This document shows, in pieces, positions 1-9,215 of a DNA stretch of 64,000 bases. The stretch covers positions 620,001 to 684,000 of the forward strand of contig CAWATZ010000003.1 in the NCBI GenBank assembly GCA_963784995.1, read 5' to 3'. The position numbers and the translations under genes are program-made. Within the stretch, counting starts at the first letter, position 1; every line of letters starts with the position of its first letter. The stretch is from CAWATZ01 sp963784995. Its GTDB lineage: Bacteria; Planctomycetota; Planctomycetia; Gemmatales; Gemmataceae. The notes under the pieces were generated by a model. It was not told where the DNA came from. It did not search any database and saw nothing but the letters and a program-made list of their open reading frames with translations.

Positions 1-530
1 AGGGCCAGCAGGCCGGTCAGGGTCACGGGCAAGAAGTCGAGGAAGCCCACGCGCAGAAAGCGCATGAACCCGTCCACGCTGCGGAAGATCCGGCCATTGA
101 GGCTGCCGACTTTTTCATGGGTCAGCGAGCCGAGGTCCGCCTTGAGCAGGTGCGAGACGACCTTGACGCTGAGGAGCTTGTCCAGTCGCGTGCAGGTGTT
201 CTCGACCAGGTAGCGGCGCAGCACGTTGAGCACCTCACGCAGCAGGACCAGGCCGGCAATGATCCCCAGCAGGGCGGCCGCCGTGCCCAGGAGTTCGTTC
301 GCGGAGGACCGCTGCTGGACTCCGTTGTTCACGTCGTCCACGAGCCGGCCCAGCGTGAGCGACACGGCCACGGCGCTGCTGCTGGTCAGGGTCATCAGGA
401 CCACTGCCACGACGAAGGCCCACTTGTGACTGCTCGGCACCATGGTCCAGACCTGATGGGCCCGGTGGCAGATCATGCGCAGCTCGGACCAGATGGCCCA
501 GCGCTTGAAGGGGAAGTGATGCTGCCTCAC
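1..530 (-). CDS. ABC transporter, membrane-domain N-terminal fragment (partial)
   Basis: The gene runs off the left edge of the window, so only about 176 N-terminal residues are visible. They contain two hydrophobic segments (about residues 36-58 and 82-97) followed by a helix-rich stretch (RRYLVENTCTRLDKLLSV, then LTHEKVGSLNGRIFRSVD). This is the usual opening of the transmembrane domain of an MsbA/LmrA-type half-exporter, in which the ATPase domain would follow. I chose the GTG at 530 because a GGAG lies about 8 nt upstream; an in-frame ATG exists at 476. It lies 90 nt downstream of the lipoate ligase-family gene on the same strand. The substrate cannot be inferred because the nucleotide-binding domain is outside the window. 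Confidence 0.72.
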   Translation of the reverse strand, partial: MRQHHFPFKRWAIWSELRMICHRAHQVWTMVPSSHKWAFVVAVVLMTLTSSSAVAVSLTLGRLVDDVNNGVQQRSSANELLGTAAALLGIIAGLVLLREVLNVLRRYLVENTCTRLDKLLSVKVVSHLLKADLGSLTHEKVGSLNGRIFRSVDGFMRFLRVGFLDFLPVTLTGLLA

Positions 531-620
531 GTGTGTCTCCAGTCTTTTCCATTTCCATCCGTTCGTTATCCCGCGCACTCAACTGTGCTGCAACTCGCGG
601 ACCAAACGGGCAACGGACTG

Positions 621-1343
621 TCAGCGTTTTCTGTTCCACTCGTCCGTCGCATAGCGACTGGCGACCAGTTCCTGAATGCGTCGCTTCTCGGAGTCGGTCC
701 AATCTCCCGGCACCAGCTCCCAGCCCAGCGAGCGCGATAGCTCGGCCTGAAGTGCGGTCATCAGCTGTTCCGGCGTGACTGTGACGCCGGTGATCTCGCG
801 GATGCCGGGCAGCTCGGGCGTGAAGGGGCTCTGGGCCAGCAGAATGCCGCCGTGCTGCACCATCGCTCCTCGGGACTTTCGCTGGGCGCTGCCCGTCACC
901 TTGTGCTGGTCGATCAGCAGATCGCCCGGAGTGTGGTGCAGAAAGCAGAGGACCCGGCCCTTCTTGCATTCCCGCTCGCACAGGTGAGCCCGAATCCCGA
1001 ACGTCTTCAATGCCTGGGCGATCCCGAGATGGATTCGCTGCGGCCAGGACTCCCTCCCCGGACTGGAGGGGATGGCCAGGGCGTAAGTCACTTCCCGGTC
1101 ATGAACCAGAGTTTCGCCACCCGAAGCCCGTCTTACCAGAGGCCGATCGTCGAGGCCCGGATAGGCCTGGCACTCGGCAGCGGACTGGAAATAACCCAGG
1201 CTGATGGTGGCCTCCGTCCAGCCGTAGAAGCGCAGCGCGGCCTGGCCGGCCGGGGCCTTTTCCAGCAGCACCTCGTCGGCGGCCATCTGCCAGGCGCCCG
1301 GGGCGATCTGATAGGGGAGCAAGCGGATCTGTTGCGCGGTCAC
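621..1343 (-). CDS. Lipoate/octanoate protein ligase or transferase family protein (LplA/LipM-like)
   Basis: This 240-residue protein has the BPL/LplA/LipB catalytic fold. The substrate-pocket motif RRASGGETLVHD is at residues 71-82, and HKVTGSAQRKSRGA at about 147-160 carries the conserved lysine. It would attach lipoate or octanoate to E2 or GcvH lipoyl domains. It lacks the C-terminal accessory domain of long LplA. Cys133, in LCFLHHTPGDLL, sits where octanoyltransferase LipM has its catalytic cysteine, so a LipM-like transferase is as likely as a ligase. The start is GTG with a weak GAGGG upstream. It is divergent from the epimerase gene, and the short spacer between them holds an AT-rich repeat. 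Confidence 0.82.
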   Translation of the reverse strand: MTAQQIRLLPYQIAPGAWQMAADEVLLEKAPAGQAALRFYGWTEATISLGYFQSAAECQAYPGLDDRPLVRRASGGETLVHDREVTYALAIPSSPGRESWPQRIHLGIAQALKTFGIRAHLCERECKKGRVLCFLHHTPGDLLIDQHKVTGSAQRKSRGAMVQHGGILLAQSPFTPELPGIREITGVTVTPEQLMTALQAELSRSLGWELVPGDWTDSEKRRIQELVASRYATDEWNRKR

Positions 1344-1361
1344 AATGCCCTCGCTTGAACT

Positions 1362-1412
1362 CGTAATTGGTAATCCGTAAATCGTAATTCGTAATCCGGA
1401 ATCCGTAAATCG
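1362..1412. repeat. Short imperfect direct repeat in a divergent promoter region
   Basis: The spacer between the divergent ligase and epimerase genes has two copies of an AT-rich unit (GTAATnnGTAATCCG followed by TAAATCG), at 1362-1384 and 1383-1412. The second copy carries a short extra CGGAATC. The composition contrasts sharply with the GC-rich flanking genes. The repeat must overlap the promoters of one or both genes. It could be a regulator site or a neutral slippage product. Confidence 0.55.
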
Positions 1413-1423
1413 GAGATAGCTCC

Positions 1424-2359
1424 ATGCGAGTGTTTCTCACGGGCGGCACTGGCTTGATCGGGGCCCGGCTGATCGGCCAGCTGCTGCGGCGCGGCGATCA
1501 GCCGGTGCTGCTGACCCGGCGCTACAACGTGGCCCGGCAAAGGTTCGGTCCGGAGTGCGAGCTGGTCGAGGGCGACCCGATGCAGCCGGGCGACTGGCAG
1601 ACGAAGCTCGAAACCTGTGATGCCGTCGTCAACCTGGCCGGCGAGAACATCTTCAACCGCCGCTGGAACGCCAAGTTCAAGGAGCTGATGTTCGACAGTC
1701 GGGTCAAGACCACCCGGAACGTGGTCGAGGGCCTCAAACGCGGCCCGAAGCGTCCGGATGGTTTACCCCGAATCCTGGTCAACGCCTCGGCCATCGGCTA
1801 CTACGGCCCGCACGGCGACGAGGAGCTGACCGAGACAAGTCCGCCGGCCGGCGATTTCATGGCCAACCTGTGCGTCGAGTGGGAGAAGGCCGCCCTGGAA
1901 GCGCGGCAGTCGGGTCTGCGCGTGGCCCTGGTGCGGGTGGGCATCGTGCTGGACCGGGAGGGCGGGGCACTGCCCAAGATGCTGACGCCGTTCAAGATGT
2001 TCGTCGGCGGCCCGATCGGCAATGGCCGGCAGTGGATGAGCTGGATTCATCACGAGGACATGACTGGACTGTTCCTGCTGGCCCTGGACAATCCCCAGGC
2101 GAATGGGCCGCTCAACGGCACTGCTCCCAATCCGGTGACCAACCGGGAATTCTCCAAGGCGCTGGGCCGGGCCTTGCACCGGCCCTCGTTCCTGCCGGCT
2201 CCGGTTTTTGGCATGCGCCTCCTGCTCGGACAGGTCGCCCAGGTGGTCGCTACCGGACAGCGTGTCTTGCCGCAAGTGCCGCTCCAGCTGGGCCATGCGT
2301 TCAAGTTTCCGACCATTGACGCGGCGCTGGCGGAGATTTTGGCGAGCGGCGCGGCGTAA
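1424..2359 (+). CDS. TIGR01777 family NAD(P)-dependent epimerase (YfcH/SDR39U1-like)
   Basis: This 311-residue extended short-chain dehydrogenase begins directly with the nucleotide-binding glycine motif TGGTGLIG (residues 6-13). It has VVNLAGENI near residue 70, the active-site region SAIGYYG near residue 125, and the family signature HHEDM near residue 208 followed by GPLNGTAPNPVTN. The C-terminal part matches the DUF1731 tail of this family. It is a cytosolic putative sugar-nucleotide epimerase of unknown substrate. The ATG start has GGAG about 8 nt upstream. Its last codons and stop lie inside the left arm of an inverted repeat (2341-2408), so the repeat has shaped the C-terminus. Confidence 0.9.
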   Translation: MRVFLTGGTGLIGARLIGQLLRRGDQPVLLTRRYNVARQRFGPECELVEGDPMQPGDWQTKLETCDAVVNLAGENIFNRRWNAKFKELMFDSRVKTTRNVVEGLKRGPKRPDGLPRILVNASAIGYYGPHGDEELTETSPPAGDFMANLCVEWEKAALEARQSGLRVALVRVGIVLDREGGALPKMLTPFKMFVGGPIGNGRQWMSWIHHEDMTGLFLLALDNPQANGPLNGTAPNPVTNREFSKALGRALHRPSFLPAPVFGMRLLLGQVAQVVATGQRVLPQVPLQLGHAFKFPTIDAALAEILASGAA

Positions 2360-2408
2360 GCCCGCCGGTAGAGCTTCCTACCGGCGGGCTGACGCCGCGC
2401 CGCTCGCC
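2341..2408. repeat. 30-nt inverted repeat overlapping the epimerase stop codon
   Basis: Arms at 2341-2370 and 2379-2408 pair over 30 nt with one mismatch and an 8-nt loop. The same GGCGAGCGGCGCGGCGT core, followed by AGCCCGCCGGT, recurs as a 33-nt inverted repeat at 47533-47611. The single mismatch is the A that creates the TAA stop of the epimerase gene. It lies between two convergent genes and could stop transcription from both sides, but it has no T-tract. Confidence 0.85.
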
Positions 2409-3515
2409 TTATTTCTCCGGCCGCTTCGCCATCTGCTCGGGGTCGAAGTCGCTGTCGTTCAGATGCACCCCCAGCTGCAGCCGATCGAAGCGGTAGTAAT
2501 CGACCTCCAGGCCGTGATCGTCGTAGAGAATGGCCAGGACGGGCAAATGCAGGTCCGGATGGAAACCGATCAGCCGTTTGCCGCCGTGCGGCAGGTCCTC
2601 GTCGGCCCGCGGCGGCAGGGTGTTCTCGACCAGCAGCAGCGGCACGTCGTAATCGGGCCGTCGCTGCGTTCCCAGCACGGTGAGCTTGCCCTGACTGAAG
2701 TCGCCGCGGTCGCAGGCGGCCAGCACGTTGCCGAACTTCTCGATCATGGGGCCGATGCCGGCCTGCGTGATCGGGTGTGGATTGGCCATTTTCACGAAGG
2801 GGCTGTCCAGGGACAGAGAGAGTTTGCGGCCGGCCATCAGCAAGGCATCCGTCGGCGACAGAACGACGTGGAGCTTGTTCTCGAAACGGTTCTTGACGTA
2901 CAGCACCTCGCGTCCCTGCCCCTCGCCGGCCAGCCACTTGAAACGCACGCTCCAGGGATCCTTGCGGGCGTAGAAGATCAGGGTCTCGTCGTCCTTCTTG
3001 CCCTTGGCCGGTTCGCGCCGGGTCAGCCGGGCAATGTAGGAATCAAACCGGGCAAACGCGGCCAGCGCTTGCTGATGCAGCTGAGGCAGGGTGGGTAAGA
3101 CCTCCGCCTGGCCCCCAAGCTGCAACAGCGCTGGCTGCATGGGCCCCGGCGCTTTGGCCGGTACAACCCCATCCGCTGGCGCGGTTGGCAGCACCGGCAG
3201 CACCCGCTCAGGCGTTCGCGGCATGGTCCGAGGACGGTCGCCACCCAGGGGCAGGGGCGGCACGGGAACCAGCGGGATCTCTGAGGTTGGTTTTGGCGCC
3301 GGTTCCGGATTGGTCGGCGTTGGAAGTACAGCCAGCGGTGGGTCCTCGGGGAGCCGCAGCTCGGCCACGGCTTTCCATTGGTCCGGCCGGACACGCTCGG
3401 GCATGGCTCCGGGCTGCAAAAAGGAGTTCGGTCCTCCCAAGCCCACGCAGCCGCCAACGATCAGACAGACGACCCAGCCGACCCCGACCCCGGGCAATCC
3501 CTTGCCGCTTTGCAT
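2409..3515 (-). CDS. DUF1571 domain-containing exported protein
   Basis: The protein has about 368 residues. A hydrophobic N-terminal segment ends in IVGGC, a plausible but non-canonical lipobox, so this is probably a lipoprotein. A proline-rich linker of about 100 residues follows. The C-terminal 230 residues match DUF1571, a planctomycete-enriched family, with FDSYIARLTRRE, a DPWSVRFKWL segment and a YYRFDRLQLGV ending. The role is unknown; the fold class resembles outer-membrane lipoprotein carriers. I chose the ATG at 3515 because GGAGG lies 9 nt upstream; two in-frame alternatives lie within 18 nt. A sigma70-like promoter is visible at 3560-3588. Confidence 0.78.
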   Translation of the reverse strand: MQSGKGLPGVGVGWVVCLIVGGCVGLGGPNSFLQPGAMPERVRPDQWKAVAELRLPEDPPLAVLPTPTNPEPAPKPTSEIPLVPVPPLPLGGDRPRTMPRTPERVLPVLPTAPADGVVPAKAPGPMQPALLQLGGQAEVLPTLPQLHQQALAAFARFDSYIARLTRREPAKGKKDDETLIFYARKDPWSVRFKWLAGEGQGREVLYVKNRFENKLHVVLSPTDALLMAGRKLSLSLDSPFVKMANPHPITQAGIGPMIEKFGNVLAACDRGDFSQGKLTVLGTQRRPDYDVPLLLVENTLPPRADEDLPHGGKRLIGFHPDLHLPVLAILYDDHGLEVDYYRFDRLQLGVHLNDSDFDPEQMAKRPEK

Positions 3516-3559
3516 CGTCTCCATCCTCCACAAAGCTCTCCAGCTTGTGAGAAGGGATA

Positions 3560-3588
3560 GCTATACTGGAAGCGGTAGGGCCACGCAA
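3560..3588 (-). promoter_or_regulatory. Putative sigma70-type promoter of the DUF1571 gene
   Basis: Read on the minus strand, TTGCGT is followed after 17 nt by TATAGC, with the -10 box about 45 nt upstream of the start codon. This is inspection only. Confidence 0.4.
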
Positions 3589-3618
3589 GGGCAAGCGGGT
3601 CGCCGGCAGCGCGGTTCC

Positions 3619-3656
3619 CAGGGCGATTCGCCGATTGCGGTTGGCGAATCGCCCTG
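3619..3656. terminator. 14-bp hairpin after adenine deaminase
   Basis: CAGGGCGATTCGCC at 3619-3632 pairs perfectly with 3643-3656 around a 10-nt loop. It lies 6 nt beyond the adenine deaminase stop codon and fits a terminator position. No U-tract follows on the minus strand, so it may be a 3'-end stabiliser or another member of the inverted-repeat class. Confidence 0.5.
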
Positions 3657-3661
3657 ATGCG

Positions 3662-5410
3662 TCACGCGGTCTTGCCGGTCAAGAAGCGCTGTTCGATCAC
3701 GTCGAACATTCCCTGGTCAGTCACGCGCACCTCGGGAATGACGGGCAACGCCAGGAAAGACAGCGTGCCGAAGGGCGACGCCAGTTCGCAGCCCAGCGCC
3801 CGGGCCGCACCAGAGACGGTCCGCAGCTGCTCACACACCGTCTCGAACGGTTCCACCGACAGCAGACCCGCCAGCGGCAACGGCAGCCGGGCCACGACCG
3901 TCCCCTCGGCCGCCACCACGAACCCGCCGCCCGTCTCGGCCACGCCGCGCACCGCCGTCAGCATGTCGCGGGCGTTGGTGCCGGTGACGATGACGTTGTG
4001 CGAGTCGTGCGCCACCGAGGAGGCCAGCGCTCCGGGCCGGCGGAAGTTGAAGCCGGCCACCAGGCCGACGCCCACCGTTCCCAGCGCCCGGTGCCGTTCG
4101 ACGCTGGCGATCAGGGCCACGTCCCGGCTCGGGTCCCACTTCCACCAGCCAGCTTCCCGGCCGACCTCGTGCGGCTCACAGCGCGTCAGCAGCTGGCCGG
4201 GCAAGATCCGGATCACCGGCATGGAACTGCCCGGCACCTGCAAACGGAAGGCGGCTTCATCCAGCAGCGGCAGATGGATCGAGTTCTCGTAACGCAGCGG
4301 CGGCGGCTTCAGTTCCAGGGCCAAGCGTTCGTTGCGAGACACGACCTGGCCGTCCTTGAGCGTCAGGTGGGGTCGGAAATCGCGGAGGTCCTCGACCACG
4401 AACAGGTCGGCGCGATAGCCGGGTGCGACCGCGCCGCGATCGCTCAGTCCATAGTGCCGGGCCGGGACCAGCGAGGCCTGCCGCACCGCCAGGGGAGCGG
4501 CAACGCCACCGGCCACCACGCGCTTGAGCAGACCGTCCACGTGGCCGCGCTGCCGCAGGTCGTCGGGGAAAATGTCGTCGGTGACCAGGGTCCAGTAATC
4601 GCCCAGGTCGCCGGACTTCAGCACCGGCAGCAGCGTGTCCAGGTTCAGAGCGCTGGAGCCCTCGCGCACCTGCACCAGCATGCCCAGGGCCGCCTTCTGC
4701 CGGGCCTCCTCGGCCGTGGCGGACTCATGGCAACTGCGGATGCCCGTACAGGCGTAGGCCTGCAATTGCCGGCCGACCATCGCGGGAGCATGGCCGTCCA
4801 GGACGCGCTTCTGGCTCAGGGCGCGCTCCAGCTTGGCCAGCATGGTCGGATCGCCGCCCAGGACGGCGGGAACGTCCATCACCTCGGCCAGACCCAGCAC
4901 CCGGGGGCGGGCCAGCAGGTCGGCCACCTCGTCGGGGCCCAGGGTGGCGCCGCTGTGTTCCCACGCCGTGGCCGGCACACACGAGGACGCCATCAAGAAC
5001 AGGTCCAGCGGCAGGTTGCTGCTGGCCTGCAGCAACAGGTCGATGCCGGCGATGCCAAGCACGTTGGCGATCTCGTGCGAGTCGGAAATGATCGCCGTGG
5101 TGCCGTGCGGCAGGATGAGCCGGGCCAGCTCGGCCGGCGTCAGCAGGGTGCTTTCCAGATGCACGTGCGAATCGATCAGCCCGGGCAGGACAACTCGCCC
5201 GGCCAGCGGCTCGGTCTGGCGGGCAGCCCAGTCATGGGGGCCGACCCCCGCGATCCAGCCATCGATGATGGCGACGTTGCCGCGCTCGACGCGCTGGGTG
5301 AAGACGTTGACGATCTGGCAATCGGTCAGCAGCAGGTCGGCCGGGTCGGTGCCGAGGGCAACGCGAATCCGGCGCTGGAGAAGAGCCACATCCTGTGCAG
5401 GCGTGTTCAT
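3662..5410 (-). CDS. ade: Adenine deaminase
   Basis: This 582-residue amidohydrolase converts adenine to hypoxanthine and ammonia in purine salvage. The metal-binding motif DSHVHLEST is at residues 80-88. SDSHEIANVLG, DGHAPAM, the SCHES histidine and VTDDIFPDDL follow in family order. The C-terminal domain carries SVERHRALGTVGVG and a SVAHDSHNVIVTG motif typical of AdeC. The length is normal for the family. A 24-nt inverted repeat ends 19 nt upstream of the ATG, so transcription of this gene must pass through or start within that element. The neighbours are not purine genes. Confidence 0.93.
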   Translation of the reverse strand: MNTPAQDVALLQRRIRVALGTDPADLLLTDCQIVNVFTQRVERGNVAIIDGWIAGVGPHDWAARQTEPLAGRVVLPGLIDSHVHLESTLLTPAELARLILPHGTTAIISDSHEIANVLGIAGIDLLLQASSNLPLDLFLMASSCVPATAWEHSGATLGPDEVADLLARPRVLGLAEVMDVPAVLGGDPTMLAKLERALSQKRVLDGHAPAMVGRQLQAYACTGIRSCHESATAEEARQKAALGMLVQVREGSSALNLDTLLPVLKSGDLGDYWTLVTDDIFPDDLRQRGHVDGLLKRVVAGGVAAPLAVRQASLVPARHYGLSDRGAVAPGYRADLFVVEDLRDFRPHLTLKDGQVVSRNERLALELKPPPLRYENSIHLPLLDEAAFRLQVPGSSMPVIRILPGQLLTRCEPHEVGREAGWWKWDPSRDVALIASVERHRALGTVGVGLVAGFNFRRPGALASSVAHDSHNVIVTGTNARDMLTAVRGVAETGGGFVVAAEGTVVARLPLPLAGLLSVEPFETVCEQLRTVSGAARALGCELASPFGTLSFLALPVIPEVRVTDQGMFDVIEQRFLTGKTA

Positions 5411-5428
5411 GGGGAGGGTCCACTCAAA

Positions 5429-5480
5429 GTAGCCATCACGCTCCGCGTGATGGCTTCATCACGCGGAGCGTGATGGCTAC
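5429..5480. repeat. Perfect 24-nt inverted repeat upstream of adenine deaminase
   Basis: GTAGCCATCACG... at 5429-5452 is perfectly complementary to 5457-5480 with a 4-nt loop. Each arm is itself a small palindrome (ATCACGC-tcc-GCGTGAT). It fills almost the entire spacer between the DUF1501 stop codon and the adenine deaminase ribosome-binding region, on the same transcribed strand. Confidence 0.88.
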
Positions 5481-5486
5481 TCTTGG

Positions 5487-6882
5487 TTAGTAGATTCCAG
5501 CAATCGGCCGGCCGGTCGTCAAGGGGAAGAGCCGGCCGGTCGGGTCGGTGCAGTGCAGCGCCGGATCGATGCCCAGGGCGGCGAACATCGTGGCCGCCAG
5601 GTCCCAGGGGCCGACCGCGTTGCCCTGGGGGTAAGCGCCGTGCCGATCCGAGGCCCCGAAGACGCCGCCCCGGGCCACTCCGGCCCCGGCCAGCACCACG
5701 GAATAGACCGCGGCCCAGTGCTTGCGGCCCGGCGTCGAGCCGGCGAACTTGGGCTCCGGGGCCACCAGGGGGGCCCGGCCGAACTCCCCCATGCACACCA
5801 CCAGGGTCGAGTCCAGCAAGCCGCGCTGCTGCAAGTCCTCGATCAGGGCCGAGAAACTCTGATCGAAGCGCGGCAGCAGCGGCTCTTTCAGGGTCTCGAA
5901 GATGTCGTTGTGCGTGTCCCAGCCGAAGCTGTCGGGGTCGGTCGATTTGTCCTGGCCGCGGTTGTTGTGGTTCCAGATCACCGTCACGAACGGCACCCCG
6001 GCCTCGACCAGCCGGCGGGCCAGCAGACACGCTTGCCCGCTGCGGTGCAGACCGTAGCGCTCGCGCAGGGTCGCCGGCTCCTGCCCCAGGTCGAAGGCGC
6101 TGCGGCAGCGCGGATCGCCCAGGAGAGTGTATGCCTGCCGGTACAGGTGGTTCACGTCCAGCATGGCCCGGTTGCCATCCAGCTCCTGGCGGTAGCGGTC
6201 CAGCGACTCCAGCAGGGTGCGCCGGCCTTCGAGCCGGACCGGGGGCAAGCTCGCCATCGGCTCCAGGCCCGGCAGCGCCCGGTCGCCGCCGGTCGGATCG
6301 CCGACGAGCAGCGGATCGCAGCCGTGACCGAGGAAACCGCCGTTCTGGCCGGGCGCGACGATCTCGGGGACGTGGGCCGGGGCGTTGACGTGGACCGCCG
6401 TGGCCGGGAAACGCCGCTCCGGACGCACCCGGTGCAGCAACGCCCCGTAGGTGGGCTGGTCGGTCGGGGCCGGCAGCGGATTGCCCGATTTCTTGGCGTG
6501 GAAATGTCCGGTCAGGGCCAGGTAGGCGGCCGAGCCGTGGTCCAGGTCGTCGTGGCTGACGCAGCGAACGATGGTGTAAAGGTTGGCCAGGCGGGCCAGG
6601 CGCGGGAGATGTTCGCAGAGCAGGGTGCCGGGGACAGTCGGTGCGGATGGGGCGGAAGATGCCGCGCACTTCTTCGGGAGCGTCGGGCTTGGGGTCCCAG
6701 GTGTCCAGCTGACTCTGGCCGCCGCTGGTGAAGACCAGCAGCACCGAGCGGGCCTTGCCGAAGCCGGGAGTCCGCAGGCCGGACCGCACCCCGGCCCAGG
6801 CGGGCAGGGTCAGGCCGAGGCTGAACAGGCCGCCCAGACGCAGCCACTCACGACGGCTCAGGCGGAGCGCGGAAAAGGTCAC
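5487..6882 (-). CDS. DUF1501 domain-containing Tat-exported protein (frameshifted)
   Basis: The reading frame is broken. Residues 1-80 start with a twin-arginine signal (SRREWLRLGG, then a hydrophobic stretch) and continue into FTSGGQSQLDTWDPKPDAP. Near 6635-6645 the frame must shift to continue as TVPGTLLCEHLPRLARLANL and the long DUF1501 body. That body contains GWDTHNDIF, VCMGEFGRAP and HWAAVYSVVLAGAGV before ending in GRPIAGIY. Removing one base around 6641 restores one protein of about 465 residues. DUF1501 proteins resemble alkaline-phosphatase-superfamily sulfatases and are abundant in planctomycetes. The GTG start overlaps the stop of the upstream gene (GTGA), so the two are translationally coupled. 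This is either a sequencing indel or a young pseudogene. Confidence 0.8.
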
Positions 6883-8212
6883 GGCAAGGGGATGTCCTTG
6901 AACTCAAACGCCAGCTGGTGGGTCATGGTCGTCCAGCTCTGGAAGATCAGCTTGCTCGGGGCTTTCCCCTTCTCGCCATTGGCCGGCTGTTCGCCGAAGG
7001 TCATGGTCAGCTCCACGTGATTGGGGCCGCTGTTGCCCCAACTGGTGCCGTGGTTGGGATACGGGTTGCCCTTGTCGTCCACCAGCTGCAAGCGCTGGTA
7101 CATCGTGTTCATCCAGGTGTAGTCGTTGTTGTCCTTGCCTTCCTCGGTGATCGACAGTTTGAGCTGGATCTGTTTGCTGGGCAGCACGGTGGCCTCCTGG
7201 ACCACGATCGACGTGCTGTCCACCTTGACCTTCTTGCCCTTCTCGGTCATGACCTTGTCGCTGATGACCACCGGCTTCTGCTCGGTCAGCAGGTTGATCG
7301 GCACGGTGCCGCGCACCGTCTTGATGGTATTGGCCTTCTCCGAGACGCGCCGCAGGTTGACCGAGGTCTGGATGGTGTTGCTGCGGTTGCCATACCGGCC
7401 GCTGGTCCAGCGCCGCATCATCCACATCTGCTCGGGGTCTTGCGGTGCGTGGTTGATCAGCAGCGAGTTGTTCTCGTTGTCGAACGCGGCCGAGAGCTTG
7501 ACCTCGCCCATGCCCAGGATCGACAGTCGGGGCTCGACCGCGATGGAAAAGGAGAAGGTCAGCGACTCGCTGCGCTGGTTCGGCCCGGCGTCGCGATTGA
7601 TGATGCTCAGGTCCAGGTTGCGCGACTGGTGAATGTTGTTGGCCGAGAAGCGGAAGGCGCCCTCGCGGACCAGGAAGGGGACGTAGCCGTTGCCTTGCTG
7701 GAGCCGGACGCGCTCGTCGCCGTAGCCATGCTGCACGAGCAGGCTCGCGTCCTGGGCGATGCGATCGATCGCCTCCCAGAAGGTGACGTTGCGGAAATCG
7801 AACGAGTAGGTCTGCTGCGGCTTGTTGGTCCAGAACTCGACCTTCATGCCGGTCTGTTTGGTGATCTCGGCGAACAGGTCCTGCAAGGACTTGTCGCTGG
7901 CCTTCAGGGTCACCCGCCTGGGAGCCAGGACCGCGAGCATCTCCAGGGTGGGGATCAGCTCCACGACCCGGCGGCGGATTTCCAGCTCGGGGTGATTGAT
8001 CGCCTTGCGCAGGGCGGGCAGGGCCGCGGTCCCCTGGGCCTGGAGCATCTGCACGGCCTGTTCGCGTTTGCGAAAGTCCTCGTCGGCCAGCTGCTCGATC
8101 CAGGTTTCGATCTTGACCGGCGGCGGGTCTTGGCAGGCGCTTTATCCTGGGAGCGCACGAGTGCCGTGAGGCTGGCCCCGGCAAGCAGCGTCAGAAGCAG
8201 AACAGTCCGCAC
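6879..8212 (-). CDS. Exported HEAT-repeat/STN-like protein, unknown function (frameshifted)
   Basis: A GTG start with GGAGG 5 nt upstream gives a signal peptide (MRTVLLLTLLAGASLTALV). After about residue 30 the frame must shift, near 8115-8135, to continue as PPPVKIETWIEQLADEDF. The body then has a HEAT-like helical repeat (TAALPALRKAINHPELEIRR) and a secretin/TonB short N-terminal-like segment (LKASDKSLQDLFAEITKQTG) close to 150 residues in. A long beta-rich part of unknown class makes up the rest. In the restored frame it has about 444 residues. The strong ribosome-binding site argues that the N-terminal frame is genuine, so an indel separates the two parts. It is coupled to the DUF1501 gene by a 4-nt overlap. 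Confidence 0.68.
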
Positions 8213-8263
8213 GGGCTACCTCCACGGAGAAAAGCGTGTTGTCGTGTCCTTGCTCACAGACTG

Positions 8264-8293
8264 AGTATACTTTCAAGCCTACCCCCATTGCAA
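8264..8293 (-). promoter_or_regulatory. Putative sigma70-type promoter of the HEAT/STN-like gene
   Basis: On the minus strand TTGCAA (8288-8293) is followed after 18 nt by TATACT (8264-8269), about 52 nt upstream of the GTG start at 8212. Confidence 0.5.
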
Positions 8294-8410
8294 GTAGCGA
8301 CCGGTCGGGTTTGTCCGGCCCGCCCTGGTGCAATCGGGATAAACCGAACCACGCACAGGGAGTTGCGCCTTTCTCGTTCATCGACGGAATCCGGCAAACA
8401 GAAGCATTGT

Positions 8411-9164
8411 TTACTCCACCCGGCACCAGATCGCCTTGAGGTAGCGTCCCTCCGGAACGTGAATCAGGAACGGATGGTCTGCGCCGGCCCCGGTCACGCG
8501 CAGCACCTGGACGGTCCGCCCCGCCTGCCAGGCGGCCCGGCGCAGCGTTTCCAGGAAGTCGGCCTCGCTCACCAGGCCGGTGCAGGAGCAGGTCAGGAAC
8601 AGCCCTCCCGGCGTCACCGCCTGCAAGGCCAGCCGGTTCATGTCGAGGTAGCGTTTCAGCGCGAAGTCGATCTCTTCCCGATCGCGGGTTTGCTTGGCCG
8701 GGTCGAGGACGACCACGTCAAAGCGCTGCCCGGTGCCGGTCACGTCGCGCAGCCAGGAGAACAGGTCGGCCTGGACAAAGCGGATGCGCACCTGGTTCAG
8801 GCTGGCGTTCTGCCGGGCCAGGGCCAGGGCCTGCTCGTCCAGGTCCACGCCGGTCACTTCCTCGGCCTGACCCAGCGACCGGGCATAGACCGCGAAGCCC
8901 CCGGTATTGCAGCACAGGTCCAGCACTCGCCGGCCCTTGCAGAAGGAGGCCAGCAGCCGGCGATTGTCGCGCTGGTCGAGGAAGAAGCCCGTCTTGTGCT
9001 TCGACCCCGGCGCCACCCGGAAGCGGACGCCGTTCTCGGTAATCACCTCCGGCGTCGGCGGCTCAGGGGGCCGGCAGTCAAACGACTCCTGTTTCTGGAC
9101 GTGCTCCTCAGCAAACCAGTAGAAGCGGCAGTCGGGGTAATGTTCCGCCAGCACCTCCTGGATG
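8411..9164 (-). pseudogene. 5'-truncated copy of an rRNA methyltransferase gene (RlmI-like)
   Basis: This stretch encodes the C-terminal 250 residues of the methyltransferase at 12027-13216, from IQEVLAEHYPDCRFYWF to the final IWCRVE. The SAM-binding motif LDLCCNTGGFAVYA and the catalytic region VVLDPAKQT are intact. The PUA domain and the N-terminal part of the Rossmann region are missing. Homology stops abruptly at 9164, and no plausible start codon with a ribosome-binding site precedes it. Over the first 270 bases I count 13 differences from the other copy, only one of which changes an amino acid (V/I). That means the sequence evolved under protein-level constraint before or after duplication. 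It is probably an untranslated relic of a recombination event. Confidence 0.8.
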
Positions 9165-9215
9165 ACCGATTGGGCTGCCGTGGCCCTCTGAAGCGATCCC
9201 CGACCCTCAAACCAC

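Noticed and set aside
3635..5473. Long open frame on the plus strand opposite adenine deaminase
   Set aside because: It is antisense to a clearly homologous gene. Its composition (rich in R, Q, H, G) is what GC-rich genes give in the reverse frame.
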